Origin: Neptunomonas sp.
GTDB lineage: Bacteria > Pseudomonadota > Gammaproteobacteria > Pseudomonadales > Balneatricaceae
NCBI RefSeq assembly: GCF_016744175.1
Contig: NZ_JADGEV010000001.1
Coordinates: 149,973 to 203,697, forward strand
Reading direction: 5' to 3'
DNA length: 53,725 bases
Shown here: piece by piece, positions 26,840 to 36,323 of the stretch
Layout: every line of letters starts with the position of its first letter
Numbering within the stretch: position 1 is the first letter of the stretch
Translations under genes and position numbers: made by a program
The notes under the pieces: generated by a model
The model's database searches: none
Told to the model about the DNA's origin: nothing
The model's input: the letters and a program-made list of their open reading frames with translations, nothing else

Positions 26840-28576
26840 TCATTCAACTTCTAAGTTATAACGCTCACCTAAGTATTCTAAAGTGGCTATGAGCCCATAT
26901 TGCTTGGCAGAATTTATCAGGCCAATATTGAAAAGGTTTCTCATAATAGGGAAATCGCCATCAATAACACGTGATAAATACGGCTGAGATAGGGGCGTAT
27001 CAAATGTTTCCTTATGTCTATTTTTAAATCTAAATGATAGCTTTCGAGTAAACGGTGGGCGTTGTGTACTCAAAAAAGTTTTTAGTCTGTATTTTAAAGG
27101 TCTTACACCATTTAATGAGAAACCGTAATCACTAGGGTGGTTGGCTAAGCGAGAGTTGACTTGGGATATCATACGGCCTTGTAGGTACCCTAAATCTTTA
27201 TAATTTAAAGGTATTTTTGATGTGTTTGAAATCGCCGCGGATTCAAGAAAAGGAAAGAGCATTTTACCGAAGCGTTGGTTTAGTTGTGCGTCGCGACCTG
27301 TCCAAAAACGCCCTCTAAAATGAGGATATAGCTGCTCTATTTGGTAGCGCTCTAGTTGTTCATTGCTGCTCCTAATGGCATTTCTCATACACTCGGCCAT
27401 TTCTAAGCGGTACTCTGGTTCTTTAAATTTTGAGCTAAAGGCGTTTTGGTTATACTGAGAGTAAAATGTAGAAACAACGTCTTGAGCTCTCATCTTCTTA
27501 TCGGGGATGTAAAAAAAGTTTCTATATATTTCACCTAAAGACCCATTTAAAGGTATTTGCTCGTTTACATGGCGTTTGAGGCGATCAGTGCGGTCGGTAC
27601 CAAAATCAAAGATCCCATACTCAACTTTCCAACCATCAAAAGCATAGAAGTTTGCTTGAGTTATTTCTTTGTAGCTATCGGGTTCGACGATTGGTGCTGT
27701 GCTTTTATTTATACACTCTAATTCAAGGTTTTCGGCCTTCGCCACAGTTTGAGCAATAACAACATCTTCATCAGTATCGTTGCCGTATACGAAAAGCTTC
27801 GGTTTAACGCCATGTCGCATCAACATTGCCAATGATAAACGGGAGTCAAACCCCCCTGAAAATGAAAGTTTTATGTTATCTCCATATGCTTTGGCAGTAG
27901 GCTCAAATACGCTATCAAGCTGCTCACAGTGGTAGCTAGCCACTTGGTCAAGTGTCATATGGGAGGCGCAGTCATCTTTATCTAAAACTGGGCTTTCGAG
28001 CTGAATGGTCTGTGTTTTTTGGCTTGTAACTTCTAGGATGGAGTTTGCTGGTAAAGTGGTTATGCCTTTTAGAAGTGATTTGTTTCCAAAAACAGCGCCA
28101 TTAATAACGTACTCATAACAAGCTTGAGTATTGAAAAATTTAGGCTCTGTTATATCACACATGGAGACAAATGAGTTCGAGTATACCGAGCACTGGGCGT
28201 CGACGTAGATTTGGCTACAACCTAAACCGTCAGAGATGAAGTAAGTAAAACCTGCCTTTCTTAGAATAACGATATGCGTTCCTGTCATTTCTTGCCATGT
28301 AAAAGCTTCGGTGTTGAAATCATTTAGGAAGTTTCTCAAGCCCAAAAGTGATGCATTACCTTGGTAGGAAAAAGTGCCTAATGATGCAATAAAGTCGCCA
28401 TTTTCGGTTTGTTGAAATGCGGGAGCGTTACCTGACAGGTCATTAAATAAGATAAGATCTCTACTACCCAAATTGATTGAGATACATTTCGAAAATCCGT
28501 TTTTATCCATAGTTTTTATATGGCGGTTGACGGTGTTTTGAAATTTATCTTTGTTATATAAAACAAAAAAACTCAT
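26840..28576 (-). CDS. Asparagine-synthase-like protein lacking the glutaminase cysteine
   Basis: This 578-aa member of the asparagine synthase superfamily is the last gene of a four-gene minus-strand operon. The N-terminus MSFFVLYNKDKFQ replaces the MC start of class II glutaminases, so the catalytic cysteine is missing. The N-terminal domain is otherwise still fold-like (YFISDGLGCSQIYVD). The PP-loop ATP site survives as LSFSGGFDSRLSLAML, followed by PKLFVYGNDTDEDVVIA, so adenylation chemistry looks possible. It may form an amide bond using ammonia or an amine directly, as beta-lactam synthetase and lasso cyclases do. GGAGAG 5 bases before ATG 28576 rules out the TTG at 28588. Confidence 0.8.
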   Translation of the reverse strand: MSFFVLYNKDKFQNTVNRHIKTMDKNGFSKCISINLGSRDLILFNDLSGNAPAFQQTENGDFIASLGTFSYQGNASLLGLRNFLNDFNTEAFTWQEMTGTHIVILRKAGFTYFISDGLGCSQIYVDAQCSVYSNSFVSMCDITEPKFFNTQACYEYVINGAVFGNKSLLKGITTLPANSILEVTSQKTQTIQLESPVLDKDDCASHMTLDQVASYHCEQLDSVFEPTAKAYGDNIKLSFSGGFDSRLSLAMLMRHGVKPKLFVYGNDTDEDVVIAQTVAKAENLELECINKSTAPIVEPDSYKEITQANFYAFDGWKVEYGIFDFGTDRTDRLKRHVNEQIPLNGSLGEIYRNFFYIPDKKMRAQDVVSTFYSQYNQNAFSSKFKEPEYRLEMAECMRNAIRSSNEQLERYQIEQLYPHFRGRFWTGRDAQLNQRFGKMLFPFLESAAISNTSKIPLNYKDLGYLQGRMISQVNSRLANHPSDYGFSLNGVRPLKYRLKTFLSTQRPPFTRKLSFRFKNRHKETFDTPLSQPYLSRVIDGDFPIMRNLFNIGLINSAKQYGLIATLEYLGERYNLEVE

Positions 28577-28615
28577 TGAGCTCTCCAATCAATACAGGCA
28601 ATCGTGCAGGTGTCT

Positions 28616-29626
28616 TTATGGTTTTAATTTTTTTAGCAAAGTGGCCGCTTTTGAGTACGCATTGATATGGTACATGGTACGGATTTCATCGCTCCATTTC
28701 GTGTGCCACTCCATTACTTTTCCATAGAACTCAATGCGTTCTACCAACTTATTGTTGAATATATACTCAAAAGCATCTTGTTTAAGCAATAATGCTGGTG
28801 AAGATATTTTGATGCTTTCGTCGTAAGTTGTTTTTAAGATAATAATGGAGTCATTACCTAAGATGCATAAATCGGTAGCTACTAAGTCATCGTTATACCA
28901 AAACTGAAAAACTATAGCGTTACCTTTTTCTGCAAAGTTGGTCAGCATATCAGTGTAAAAACGTCCCTGATCATTATCAGCGCTAATAGCAGTATTTAAC
29001 TCTGATTTCCAACCTGCACCTTCTAGCTTTCCGTATGCTTGAATAGCCGATGACATTTCATTAGGAGAAGTTATTTGGATAAGACGGGTAGTAATCTCTT
29101 CTCTTTCTAAACGGTTTCTCTGCTTACGAAGGTTTTGCTTTAGATTTTTTCCGCGTTTAGCCCAGTACTCCTCAAAGCTTTCTTTTATAGTCACTCTAGC
29201 CGTTTCGATATAAGGCATAGTACTGAGTTGGTTGCTTTGTTCTGGCACAGCCAGTAATTCTGGGTCTTGTTGAGTGATGCTTAAAGCCAAAGAAGTAAAT
29301 GAAGTTTTTTTGCGTAGAGAATGAGCAAGGTTTTTTGTCGAGACATCGGGCTTTTGCATCCAGCATCCGATAGGAGCTTGTGATGGTTGAAATGTACTCC
29401 AAAAACCGAATTTGCTTTGTACAATAATAGCCATAGCTTGTATGGCGTTCCCTGCTCGGTATATGGCTATTTTTTCAGTTCCTGTGCCAAAGTGTGTGAT
29501 GAGCGGCACTACAAAATTGCTGTCTAATAACGGTGTAGATGTTGTCTCGTTGTTGAGTTGATCCCATTGATTTGAATGAGCCTTAAAATCACTTATAGGG
29601 TAAAGGCTCCAGCCTGTTACTTGCAT
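28616..29626 (-). CDS. FemAB/GNAT-like acyltransferase (BioF2-like domain)
   Basis: This 336-aa protein is related to FemAB-like N-acyltransferases with the Acetyltransf_6 layout. SFEEYWAKRGKNLKQNLRKQ followed by RNRLEREEITTRL is the typical basic helix of these enzymes, and GNAIVFQFWYNDDLVATDLC with SPALLLKQDAFEYIF lies in the C-terminal GNAT half. It probably transfers an acyl or aminoacyl group to an amine made by the neighbouring DegT-type enzyme. The ATG at 29626 has GTGGA upstream and lies 16 bases after the DegT stop; the in-frame TTG at 29671 would overlap that gene. It is distinct from the XrtA FemAB protein at 1482. Confidence 0.8.
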   Translation of the reverse strand: MQVTGWSLYPISDFKAHSNQWDQLNNETTSTPLLDSNFVVPLITHFGTGTEKIAIYRAGNAIQAMAIIVQSKFGFWSTFQPSQAPIGCWMQKPDVSTKNLAHSLRKKTSFTSLALSITQQDPELLAVPEQSNQLSTMPYIETARVTIKESFEEYWAKRGKNLKQNLRKQRNRLEREEITTRLIQITSPNEMSSAIQAYGKLEGAGWKSELNTAISADNDQGRFYTDMLTNFAEKGNAIVFQFWYNDDLVATDLCILGNDSIIILKTTYDESIKISSPALLLKQDAFEYIFNNKLVERIEFYGKVMEWHTKWSDEIRTMYHINAYSKAATLLKKLKP

Positions 29627-29642
29627 CGTGTCGTCCACTTCG

Positions 29643-30845
29643 TTATTTGATCGCGTGTATGATTTTCTCAATCATCCAGTCGAGTTCTTGAGATGTTAAT
29701 TCTTGGTGGCAAGGAAATTGAAATACATGAGCAGAAAGCCTCATGCTATTTGGGCAAACCTCTTGGTTTATTTGGTCATCAAGAAACTCACCAAATCTCC
29801 AAATAGGGATTCCTTGGCATTTGAGAGTATCAAATGCTTTTTCGGGAGTGTTTACAAATAGTGGAAAAACAAGGGGTACGCACTCTTCGTTTAAAGTGTT
29901 AAATAATGGGTGAGCATTTTCAAGACCGACAAGAGCAGTGTACAGCTTTTCGTAGTTGGCTCTGCGTTTAGAGATGATTCGTTTGTAGTCGCTTTTTTTG
30001 ATGGTCATCAAAGAGGGAGTTGAAGTGTTTTTATGGATCCAGTTTTGATCAAGGCCGTAGCCACCTTCAGAAGATGAAGGGCTGATAGCGGTGCTACCAC
30101 TACTTTTTCGAAGGTGCTTGATAGAGTTCCACGCCAACTCTTTTACTTTTAATATAGCTTTTAATAACTTACCCAGAAAGCCAAAACGCCCGTAATTTAT
30201 TGCTCTCTCGACAATGTTAAAAAATGATTTCAATTGCAGTGATATAGGTTGAGATTCAAGATTTATTGCGTTTAGAGAGTGTTTTGATGAGGCTAATACA
30301 CCGCCGTCGAAGCAAGGGAAAAACTTCATACTGCTCGCTATTGCATAGTCTCCAATGGTGCCTACGGGTACACCACCTTTTGAACCGAAAAAGGCATGAG
30401 CGCAATCTTCTATTAAGACAATGCTCTTTTCTTTGCACAACTCTTTTACTTTACACAGATCTTGGATACGCCCGAAGTAATGAGTAACAATAATGGCTTT
30501 TGTAGATGAAGTGATTTTACTTAGTATATTGTCATCATTAATTGAAGTATCTGCATTGATTTGATAAAAAACAGGTGTGGCTGTACGCCATAATACAGGT
30601 GATATCATTGATTCACAGTGATATGCAGGGATTAACACTTCGTCTTTTTCAGCGATGCCCGCATGCTCTAAGGCCAGTGCTATGCCTGCCCGGCCACTAG
30701 TAACATGAATTTGTTGAGAGTTGGATAGTATTGAATTAACTTCTCGGGATTTAGATGAGAATTTGATTGATTTTTCAGACAATACTGGTGCTAAAGGGAT
30801 TGCCGGTGAAGGGTAGAAAACCCGATTTTTTTGTTGCATGTTCAT
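29643..30845 (-). CDS. DegT/DnrJ/EryC1/StrS-type PLP aminotransferase
   Basis: This 400-aa fold-type I PLP enzyme of the sugar aminotransferase family carries VTSGRAGIALALEHAG for PLP-phosphate contacts, VLIPAYHCESMISPV, LIEDCAHAFFGSKGG with D147 for the ring nitrogen, and K174 in ASSMKFFPCFDGG as the expected Schiff-base lysine. It probably aminates a nucleotide keto-sugar, giving an amino sugar that neighbours could acylate. Its ATG overlaps the upstream gene stop (ATGA at 30842-30845). The loop after K174 (FFPCFDGG) departs from the more usual motif with N-T-G-E-G-G but keeps the spacing. Confidence 0.85.
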   Translation of the reverse strand: MNMQQKNRVFYPSPAIPLAPVLSEKSIKFSSKSREVNSILSNSQQIHVTSGRAGIALALEHAGIAEKDEVLIPAYHCESMISPVLWRTATPVFYQINADTSINDDNILSKITSSTKAIIVTHYFGRIQDLCKVKELCKEKSIVLIEDCAHAFFGSKGGVPVGTIGDYAIASSMKFFPCFDGGVLASSKHSLNAINLESQPISLQLKSFFNIVERAINYGRFGFLGKLLKAILKVKELAWNSIKHLRKSSGSTAISPSSSEGGYGLDQNWIHKNTSTPSLMTIKKSDYKRIISKRRANYEKLYTALVGLENAHPLFNTLNEECVPLVFPLFVNTPEKAFDTLKCQGIPIWRFGEFLDDQINQEVCPNSMRLSAHVFQFPCHQELTSQELDWMIEKIIHAIK

Positions 30846-32737
30846 CCCTTGTCCTTACTTTCTAACCATAGCTCAAGCACCATAAGAATCCAGATAAGCT
30901 CGCCATAGTAAGCTGCGTGTCCATCGCGGTGTAGTTTTATCAAATGATCCAAAAACTCTGCTTTAAAATATGAACGCTCTTTTAATCTCAGTAAGCTTTC
31001 ATAGGCTAGGTCTTGCAAGGGTTTATGTGTTTGCATCCAAACCCCGAATGGAAGACCAAATCCTTGTTTTTTCTTGGTGATCGTTTCATTTGGAAGCCAG
31101 TTTGTCATGGCTTCTTTATAGAAATAACGCAGCTTTTGTCCTTTTAGCTTCCAGTCATCGGGTATTTCACAGGCCAGTGCCAACATCGCATCGTCAAGCA
31201 TAGGGTAGGCAACTTCGACACCCGCTAGTGCGCACATGTGGCTAACTTTTCTTAAATCGTTATCAGCAAGCGTAAACTGCCAATCTAGAAAAAGCATTCT
31301 GCTCAAAGATGTTGCATTCTCGGGAGCGCTATAGACTGACTCTAATAATTCCAGAGGGTAACTGGTCGAAATTTGATTTACAAAGTCATCATCGAATATT
31401 TCTGACGGTGCATGCTGGTTAAGGAAATTATAAGTCTGCATACGACCGGGAAGAGATATGTTTGCCTGATTGACGTAACTATTTGCTTTACTTACTAATG
31501 GCAATTGTTTTGGGAATGCTTTCAATAAAGGTTCTATCGCATTAGAGCGTAAGCCTTTAGGGATGCTGTTATATACTTCAAATATTTTTTGTTTCGCATA
31601 GCGCTCATTGCCAGCAAAAAGCTCATCACCACCATCACCGCCTAGCAGTAATTGCACACCATCTTTGGCTGCTTCTTTTGCACAAAAGTAGGCAGGAAGA
31701 GCGGAAGAATTGCCAAAGGGCTCGTCATAACTAGCAACGATCTTTGGTAAAGCATCCACAATGTCTTCTGGCGTAACATAATACTCGTGTAGTTTTACGC
31801 CAAAATGTTTTGCAGTGATGCGAGCAAAAGCCATTTCATCATAGCCTTTAGCAGAAAAACCGATGGAATAAGCGTGTGCTTGGTTGTCGCTCAACTCAGA
31901 GAGCATTCCTGTAACCGTTGAGCTATCTAAACCACCACTGAGAAATGCGGCTACAGATTTATTTTGAGGGACTGCGCGTTGTACTGACTCTTTTAATATT
32001 ACGCGCAGCTGTTCGCATTTGATTTCAAAGCTTGATGATTGAGTCTGTTTAAACGTTGGTAACCAGTATCTATTTTGGTTTATTTTGCCTTCTTTCCAGT
32101 ATATGGAATGGCCCGCTAGTAGCTTATTCATACCTTCATAAATAGGCGTTGGGCTTGGGACCATGTGAAAGTATACGTAGTTGTATAATCCTTGATCTCT
32201 TAGTTTTGTGCTTACGGAATCGTGCGCAAGTACGGTGCCTGCACTACTACCAAAGATAATGCGTTTGCCGCATTGGGTATAATACAGTGGAATACTGGCT
32301 AGGCGGTCAACACCGGAAAATAGTGTCTGACTGTTGTTATCAATAACGACAAAAGCAAAAGAACCTTGAATGTGTTTAGCGCATTCCTTGCCTTCTGATT
32401 TGTATAAACTGAGTAACGTGGCAGCATGGTTCTGCTGTTCTGCTAACTCTGTTAATTCCTTTGTAGGCCACCAAGGCGTACCAATGACAGTAACGCTAAT
32501 GTTATTCGCTTCGTGAACCTCAGCCGTTGAGGCTAGGTGCATTTGCGAAGAGTTATCAATTGGTATAGATGTAATTGTCAGCGGACTATTCAGTGCTTGT
32601 TTCATGTTCATGGCATTTGTAGTGCCATTAGTAGCGCCTGTAGTATCTAACCAACCATAAAATGCAGGCGTTAACAGTGGCGTAGAAGAGTCATTTATTT
32701 CATGGCTATGTAAGCTATTTACTACATTCCCTGTCAT
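30842..32737 (-). CDS. Asparagine-synthase-like amidotransferase without N-terminal cysteine
   Basis: This 631-aa first gene of the four-gene minus-strand operon has an N-terminus (MTGNVVNSLHSHEINDSSTP) without the MCGI start or the RGPD motif of class II glutaminases, although a degenerate glutaminase fold remains (GSFAFVVIDNNSQTLFSGVD). The synthetase half is intact, with PP-loop AAFLSGGLDSSTVTGML and LLLGGDGGDELFAGNERY. It is therefore predicted to make amide bonds from free ammonia or a substrate amine, not glutamine. AAGG precedes the ATG. It is divergently transcribed from the acyl carrier protein gene across 212 bases. The substrate is unknown, perhaps a uronic acid or an acyl chain. 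Confidence 0.85.
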   Translation of the reverse strand: MTGNVVNSLHSHEINDSSTPLLTPAFYGWLDTTGATNGTTNAMNMKQALNSPLTITSIPIDNSSQMHLASTAEVHEANNISVTVIGTPWWPTKELTELAEQQNHAATLLSLYKSEGKECAKHIQGSFAFVVIDNNSQTLFSGVDRLASIPLYYTQCGKRIIFGSSAGTVLAHDSVSTKLRDQGLYNYVYFHMVPSPTPIYEGMNKLLAGHSIYWKEGKINQNRYWLPTFKQTQSSSFEIKCEQLRVILKESVQRAVPQNKSVAAFLSGGLDSSTVTGMLSELSDNQAHAYSIGFSAKGYDEMAFARITAKHFGVKLHEYYVTPEDIVDALPKIVASYDEPFGNSSALPAYFCAKEAAKDGVQLLLGGDGGDELFAGNERYAKQKIFEVYNSIPKGLRSNAIEPLLKAFPKQLPLVSKANSYVNQANISLPGRMQTYNFLNQHAPSEIFDDDFVNQISTSYPLELLESVYSAPENATSLSRMLFLDWQFTLADNDLRKVSHMCALAGVEVAYPMLDDAMLALACEIPDDWKLKGQKLRYFYKEAMTNWLPNETITKKKQGFGLPFGVWMQTHKPLQDLAYESLLRLKERSYFKAEFLDHLIKLHRDGHAAYYGELIWILMVLELWLESKDKG

Positions 32738-32949
32738 TTTATGCCTTAGTGTCTGCTATTGTTAAGATTTTATGGTTTATGCTATACACAAACGGTACTC
32801 AGTTTATCGTGCTTTTTTAATAATGTCGTTATTGTTTTGCTTTTCGGATTAGTATTTATGTTCGTAGCAATTTTGCCGAATTATTCCGAGATGTTAACAT
32901 GGCGATCGTGAGTTTTACCTTAATGGCATGTTTGTGATGGGAGTTTTGT

Positions 32950-33201
32950 GTGATTACATTGGATGAAGTGAAGCAGCTTATAGGGGATGCTTTGCAACTA
33001 GGTTCTAGAGTTGATGACTATGATGAATCTACACCTTTACTTGGCAGTATTCCTGAATTTGATTCGATGGCTGTAGTGATGGTGATAACCGCTATTGAAG
33101 AGAACTATGGTGTAGCTGTTGAGGATGATGAAATTAGTGCTGAAGTGTTTGAAACGATAGGGACACTCTTTAGTTTCGTAAATGATAAAGTTTCTGCGTA
33201 A
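32950..33201 (+). CDS. Acyl carrier protein, exosortase A system-associated
   Basis: This 83-aa acyl carrier protein starts at GTG, with GGGAG 6 bases upstream. Helix 1 is LDEVKQLIGDALQL. The phosphopantetheine attachment serine is S39 in PEFDSMAVVMV, and EENYGVAVEDDEISAEVFET forms the acidic recognition helix. It presumably carries the acyl or amino-acyl unit activated by the ligase at 37556-39145 and possibly decarboxylated by the PLP enzyme. These families travel together in XrtA loci, but their product is not established. It is followed 19 bases later by the fused hydrolase gene. Confidence 0.93.
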   Translation: MITLDEVKQLIGDALQLGSRVDDYDESTPLLGSIPEFDSMAVVMVITAIEENYGVAVEDDEISAEVFETIGTLFSFVNDKVSA

Positions 33202-33220
33202 ATAGTGTAGTAAAAACTCT

Positions 33221-35020
33221 ATGACTCCCCAGTTTGTTAATGGTCCTTCGGGGCGCCTGTTTATCACACAGCACTTTGCTAAGACTGCTGTTGCATCAGA
33301 ATGTGTTATTTATTTACCTGCATTTGCAGAAGAGATGAATAAGTCAAGAAGCATGGTGCGAGCTCAGGCTGCTGCTTTTGTGAGTGCTGGTGCTACAGTC
33401 ATTGTGCCTGATCTATTTGGGACGGGTGATAGCGAAGGTGATTTCGGCGATGCAAATTGGGATGTGTGGAAGCTGGATGTTCGTTATTTGGTTTTGAGCG
33501 CTCAGGAGCAAGGTGCTAAAAAGATTACCTTGTGGGGGTTGCGAATGGGTGCATTAATGGCACTAGACCTAATAGATGAAGGTTTAGAAGGTGTGTCTGA
33601 GTTAATTCTGTGGCAGCCTATCCATAGCGGTGAGCAGATGCTGACGCAGTTTTTAAGACTGCGCATGGCTGCCGGAATGATGGCAGGCGAGCAAGAAACG
33701 GTTGCGCAGTTGAGAGAGCGGCTTAGTGCTGGAGAGAAGCTTGAAGTGGCTGGGTATGATGTAGCTCCCTCAATGTTGTCTCAATTGGATCAAGTTTCAT
33801 TAAAGAAGATGGCTTTAAAGCGGCCACTGAAAATTAATTGGCTGGAAATAGTTGCCTCTGAAGGGCGAGCTTTATTGCCTGTATCACAAAAATTAATCGC
33901 TTTGTGGCAATCTCAAGATATTGAAATTTATTCTAAAGCGGTTGTTGGTGATCCCTTTTGGACAACTCAAGAGATAACGCTAGCACCTAATCTTGTTGAT
34001 GAAACAACACAGTTAATTACGCCTTCATTGACGTCAGGTATCTCTTCAACTGAATTGCCAGCATCTAGGTTGACTGACTCTGAGCTCGTGGTTCCTGAAT
34101 GTGAGCCTCCGTCGAAGGGATTAGCGCAAGCATTAAATTCTGAGCAGCCTTTTGTGTTTTCTTGTGAAGGTGAGGAGTTAGTTGCTGTACTGCATTTGCC
34201 TAATAGTCCTGAAAAAGCAAAGGAAATTGGTGTGTTAGTGATTGTTGGTGGGCCTCAATACCGTGTTGGTAGCCATCGTCAATTTTTACATCTTGCACGG
34301 CACTTAGCTAAAGAAAATATTCCTGTCATGCGTTTTGACTATCGCGGGATGGGAGATGCTTCTGGCGACCTGTTAGGTTTTGAAAATGTCCAAGTAGATA
34401 TTCAACACGCCATAGATAACTTCATGCACAAAGTACCTGGACTTGATGGTGTTGTGTTGTGGGGTCTGTGTGACGCGGCGTCGGCGGCGTGCTTTTATGC
34501 ACCGAGTGATAAGCGAGTTGTGGGGTTAGTGATTTTGAACCCGTGGGTACGAAGTGAGGCCGGTGAAGCTAAAGCATTTTTGAAGCATTATTATTTGCAG
34601 CGTTTGTTTTCTCGTCAACTTTGGTCAAAAGTCATAAAGGGCGATTTCAATATATCCGCTTCTTTGGCTTCTTTAGTATCTCTGCTTAAACGCACTAGTA
34701 GCTCTGAAGAGACTAGTGTTGAGGGAAGTGAAATAGCTTCTACTGTTGAGCCTCTTAAGCAACCTTCTACAAACTTACCAGAAAAAATACAGTCTTCGCT
34801 TAAAGCCTATCAAGGCCCTGTTCAATACATCATGAGCGGAAATGACCTCACTGCTGCTGAATTTGATGATGCGGTTAAAGGGTCAAAAAGTTTTACACGA
34901 TTACTTAAACAAAAAAGAATACAACGCGAAGATTTAAAAAGTGCAGATCATACTTTTTCTAAACGTGAATGGAGAGATAAAGTAGCAACATGGACAGTGA
35001 ACTGGATTCGCACGCTCTAA
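33221..35020 (+). CDS. Fusion of two exosortase A system-associated alpha/beta hydrolases
   Basis: At 599 aa this is twice the usual length, and it contains two alpha/beta-hydrolase units. Residues 1-265 resemble XrtA hydrolase 2 (TIGR03101 type), with VIYLPAFAEEMNKSRSM, PDLFGTGDSEG and LWGLRMGAL, where R108 occupies the nucleophile-elbow position. Residues 305-595 resemble XrtA hydrolase 1 (TIGR03100 type), with VLVIVGGPQYRVGSHRQF, FDYRGMGDASGD, LWGLCDAAS with C417 at the elbow, and a final ADHTF with H577. A variable linker joins them. They are more often separate adjacent genes. They may release or transfer acyl groups from the carrier protein. The next gene starts 31 bases before its end. 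Confidence 0.85.
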   Translation: MTPQFVNGPSGRLFITQHFAKTAVASECVIYLPAFAEEMNKSRSMVRAQAAAFVSAGATVIVPDLFGTGDSEGDFGDANWDVWKLDVRYLVLSAQEQGAKKITLWGLRMGALMALDLIDEGLEGVSELILWQPIHSGEQMLTQFLRLRMAAGMMAGEQETVAQLRERLSAGEKLEVAGYDVAPSMLSQLDQVSLKKMALKRPLKINWLEIVASEGRALLPVSQKLIALWQSQDIEIYSKAVVGDPFWTTQEITLAPNLVDETTQLITPSLTSGISSTELPASRLTDSELVVPECEPPSKGLAQALNSEQPFVFSCEGEELVAVLHLPNSPEKAKEIGVLVIVGGPQYRVGSHRQFLHLARHLAKENIPVMRFDYRGMGDASGDLLGFENVQVDIQHAIDNFMHKVPGLDGVVLWGLCDAASAACFYAPSDKRVVGLVILNPWVRSEAGEAKAFLKHYYLQRLFSRQLWSKVIKGDFNISASLASLVSLLKRTSSSEETSVEGSEIASTVEPLKQPSTNLPEKIQSSLKAYQGPVQYIMSGNDLTAAEFDDAVKGSKSFTRLLKQKRIQREDLKSADHTFSKREWRDKVATWTVNWIRTL

Positions 35021-36276
35021 ACAAGGTTCTTTTGATCGCCTTTCATTATCCGCCGCTTAATGTAAGTAGCGGGATTCAAAGAACACTCGCTTTTTCGCGT
35101 TACCTACCCGAAAACGGTTGGCAGCCAATAGTGCTTTCCGCTAACCCTAGAGCTTACCCTTCTGTGAGCGATCAACAGCTAAGGGATATTCCTCAAGGTA
35201 CGCTTGTTAAACGAGCTTTTGCGCTAGACTCTGCTCGGCACTTTTCTTTTAAAGGGCGCTACCTTGATATTCTGGCTTTACCTGATAGGTGGGTAAGTTG
35301 GTTGTTAGGTGGTGTTATGTCAGGCTTGAAACTTGTACGGTCTCAAAAGCCTACTGTTCTTTGGTCAACTTATCCTATAGCTACGGCGCACTTAATAGGT
35401 TTAGTGTTACAGCGTTTAACGGGGCTGCCTTGGGTGGCTGATTTTCGAGATGCAATGCTAGATGATGTTTATCCAGCTCCCGGGGCTAGGAGGCGATGCC
35501 ATGCTTGGATCGAAAGAAAAGTAGTAGAGGCTTGTTCTGCTGCAGTTTTTACTACGCCGGGCGCGGTTGAATTATATAGGCTACGTTACCCTCATATTTC
35601 TGATAATAAGTGGCATTTGATACCCAATGGCTTTAATGAAGAAATATTCAAAGAAGTTGAAATTGAATCTAAGAGTAACCTAGAAGCGGGTGAGCTGAAG
35701 CCTTTTTTATTGCTTCACAGTGGAGTGCTGTACCCCTCTGAACGCGACCCTCATGCTTTTTTTGATGCAATTTCTGAATTGAAAAATGAAGGTAAGGTAT
35801 CTGGTCAATATCTTAGTGTGGTTTTGCGAGCGACTGGGCATGATGAGCTTTATCAGTCTGTGCTAGATAGATTGAATATTAATGATGTGGTTACGTTGGC
35901 GGATGGAGTTTCTTATCGAGAGGCGCTGTCTGAAATGCTGAGCGCCGATGGACTATTGGTTTTTCAGGCATCGAACTGCAATCATCAAATTCCCGCTAAA
36001 ATATATGAATACTTTCGTGCTCAGCGACCTATCTTAGCATTGACTGATAGCCGGGGAGATACTGCAAAAACGTTACTTGAAGCGGGCCAAGGTTCAATTG
36101 TTGCTTTAGATGATAAGGATGCTATTAAGGCCGGTCTAGATACCTTTCTTCAAAAAGTTCGGGCTGGAAAAGAAACAGGCGTAACAAAGGAGGCTGCACA
36201 CAAATATTCTAGAAGAGCTTTTTCAGCAGAGTTAGGAAAAGTGTTTAATAAGGTTAGTCGCGTGAGTATAAAGTAA
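34990..36276 (+). CDS. GT4-like glycosyltransferase, overlapping the hydrolase gene
   Basis: This 428-aa GT-B glycosyltransferase has an N-terminus rich in KVLLIAFHYPPLNVSSGIQR with LAFSRYLPENGWQPIVLSA, and PWVADFRDAMLDDVY in the acceptor half. The donor half has LLLHSGVLYPSERDPHAFFD, VVLRATGHDELYQSVL, VTLADGVSYREALSEMLSAD and IPAKIYEYFRAQRPILALTD, where E of YEYFR is the nucleotide contact. The ATG lies inside the hydrolase gene (31-base overlap), with GGAGA 13 bases upstream, so it depends on the carrier protein/hydrolase transcript. A symmetric hairpin follows at its stop. Confidence 0.87.
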   Translation: MDSELDSHALNKVLLIAFHYPPLNVSSGIQRTLAFSRYLPENGWQPIVLSANPRAYPSVSDQQLRDIPQGTLVKRAFALDSARHFSFKGRYLDILALPDRWVSWLLGGVMSGLKLVRSQKPTVLWSTYPIATAHLIGLVLQRLTGLPWVADFRDAMLDDVYPAPGARRRCHAWIERKVVEACSAAVFTTPGAVELYRLRYPHISDNKWHLIPNGFNEEIFKEVEIESKSNLEAGELKPFLLLHSGVLYPSERDPHAFFDAISELKNEGKVSGQYLSVVLRATGHDELYQSVLDRLNINDVVTLADGVSYREALSEMLSADGLLVFQASNCNHQIPAKIYEYFRAQRPILALTDSRGDTAKTLLEAGQGSIVALDDKDAIKAGLDTFLQKVRAGKETGVTKEAAHKYSRRAFSAELGKVFNKVSRVSIK

Positions 36277-36297
36277 ACCCATGTTTGAATGGGTTTA
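36274..36297. terminator. Bidirectional hairpin between convergent genes
   Basis: TAAACCCAT and ATGGGTTTA form a perfect 9-bp stem around a 6-base loop. It overlaps the stop of the glycosyltransferase and lies 27 bases beyond the decarboxylase stop. The T tract is short on both strands. Confidence 0.6.
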
Positions 36298-36323
36298 CGC
36301 ATTACGTTTATTTGATGAGTGGG

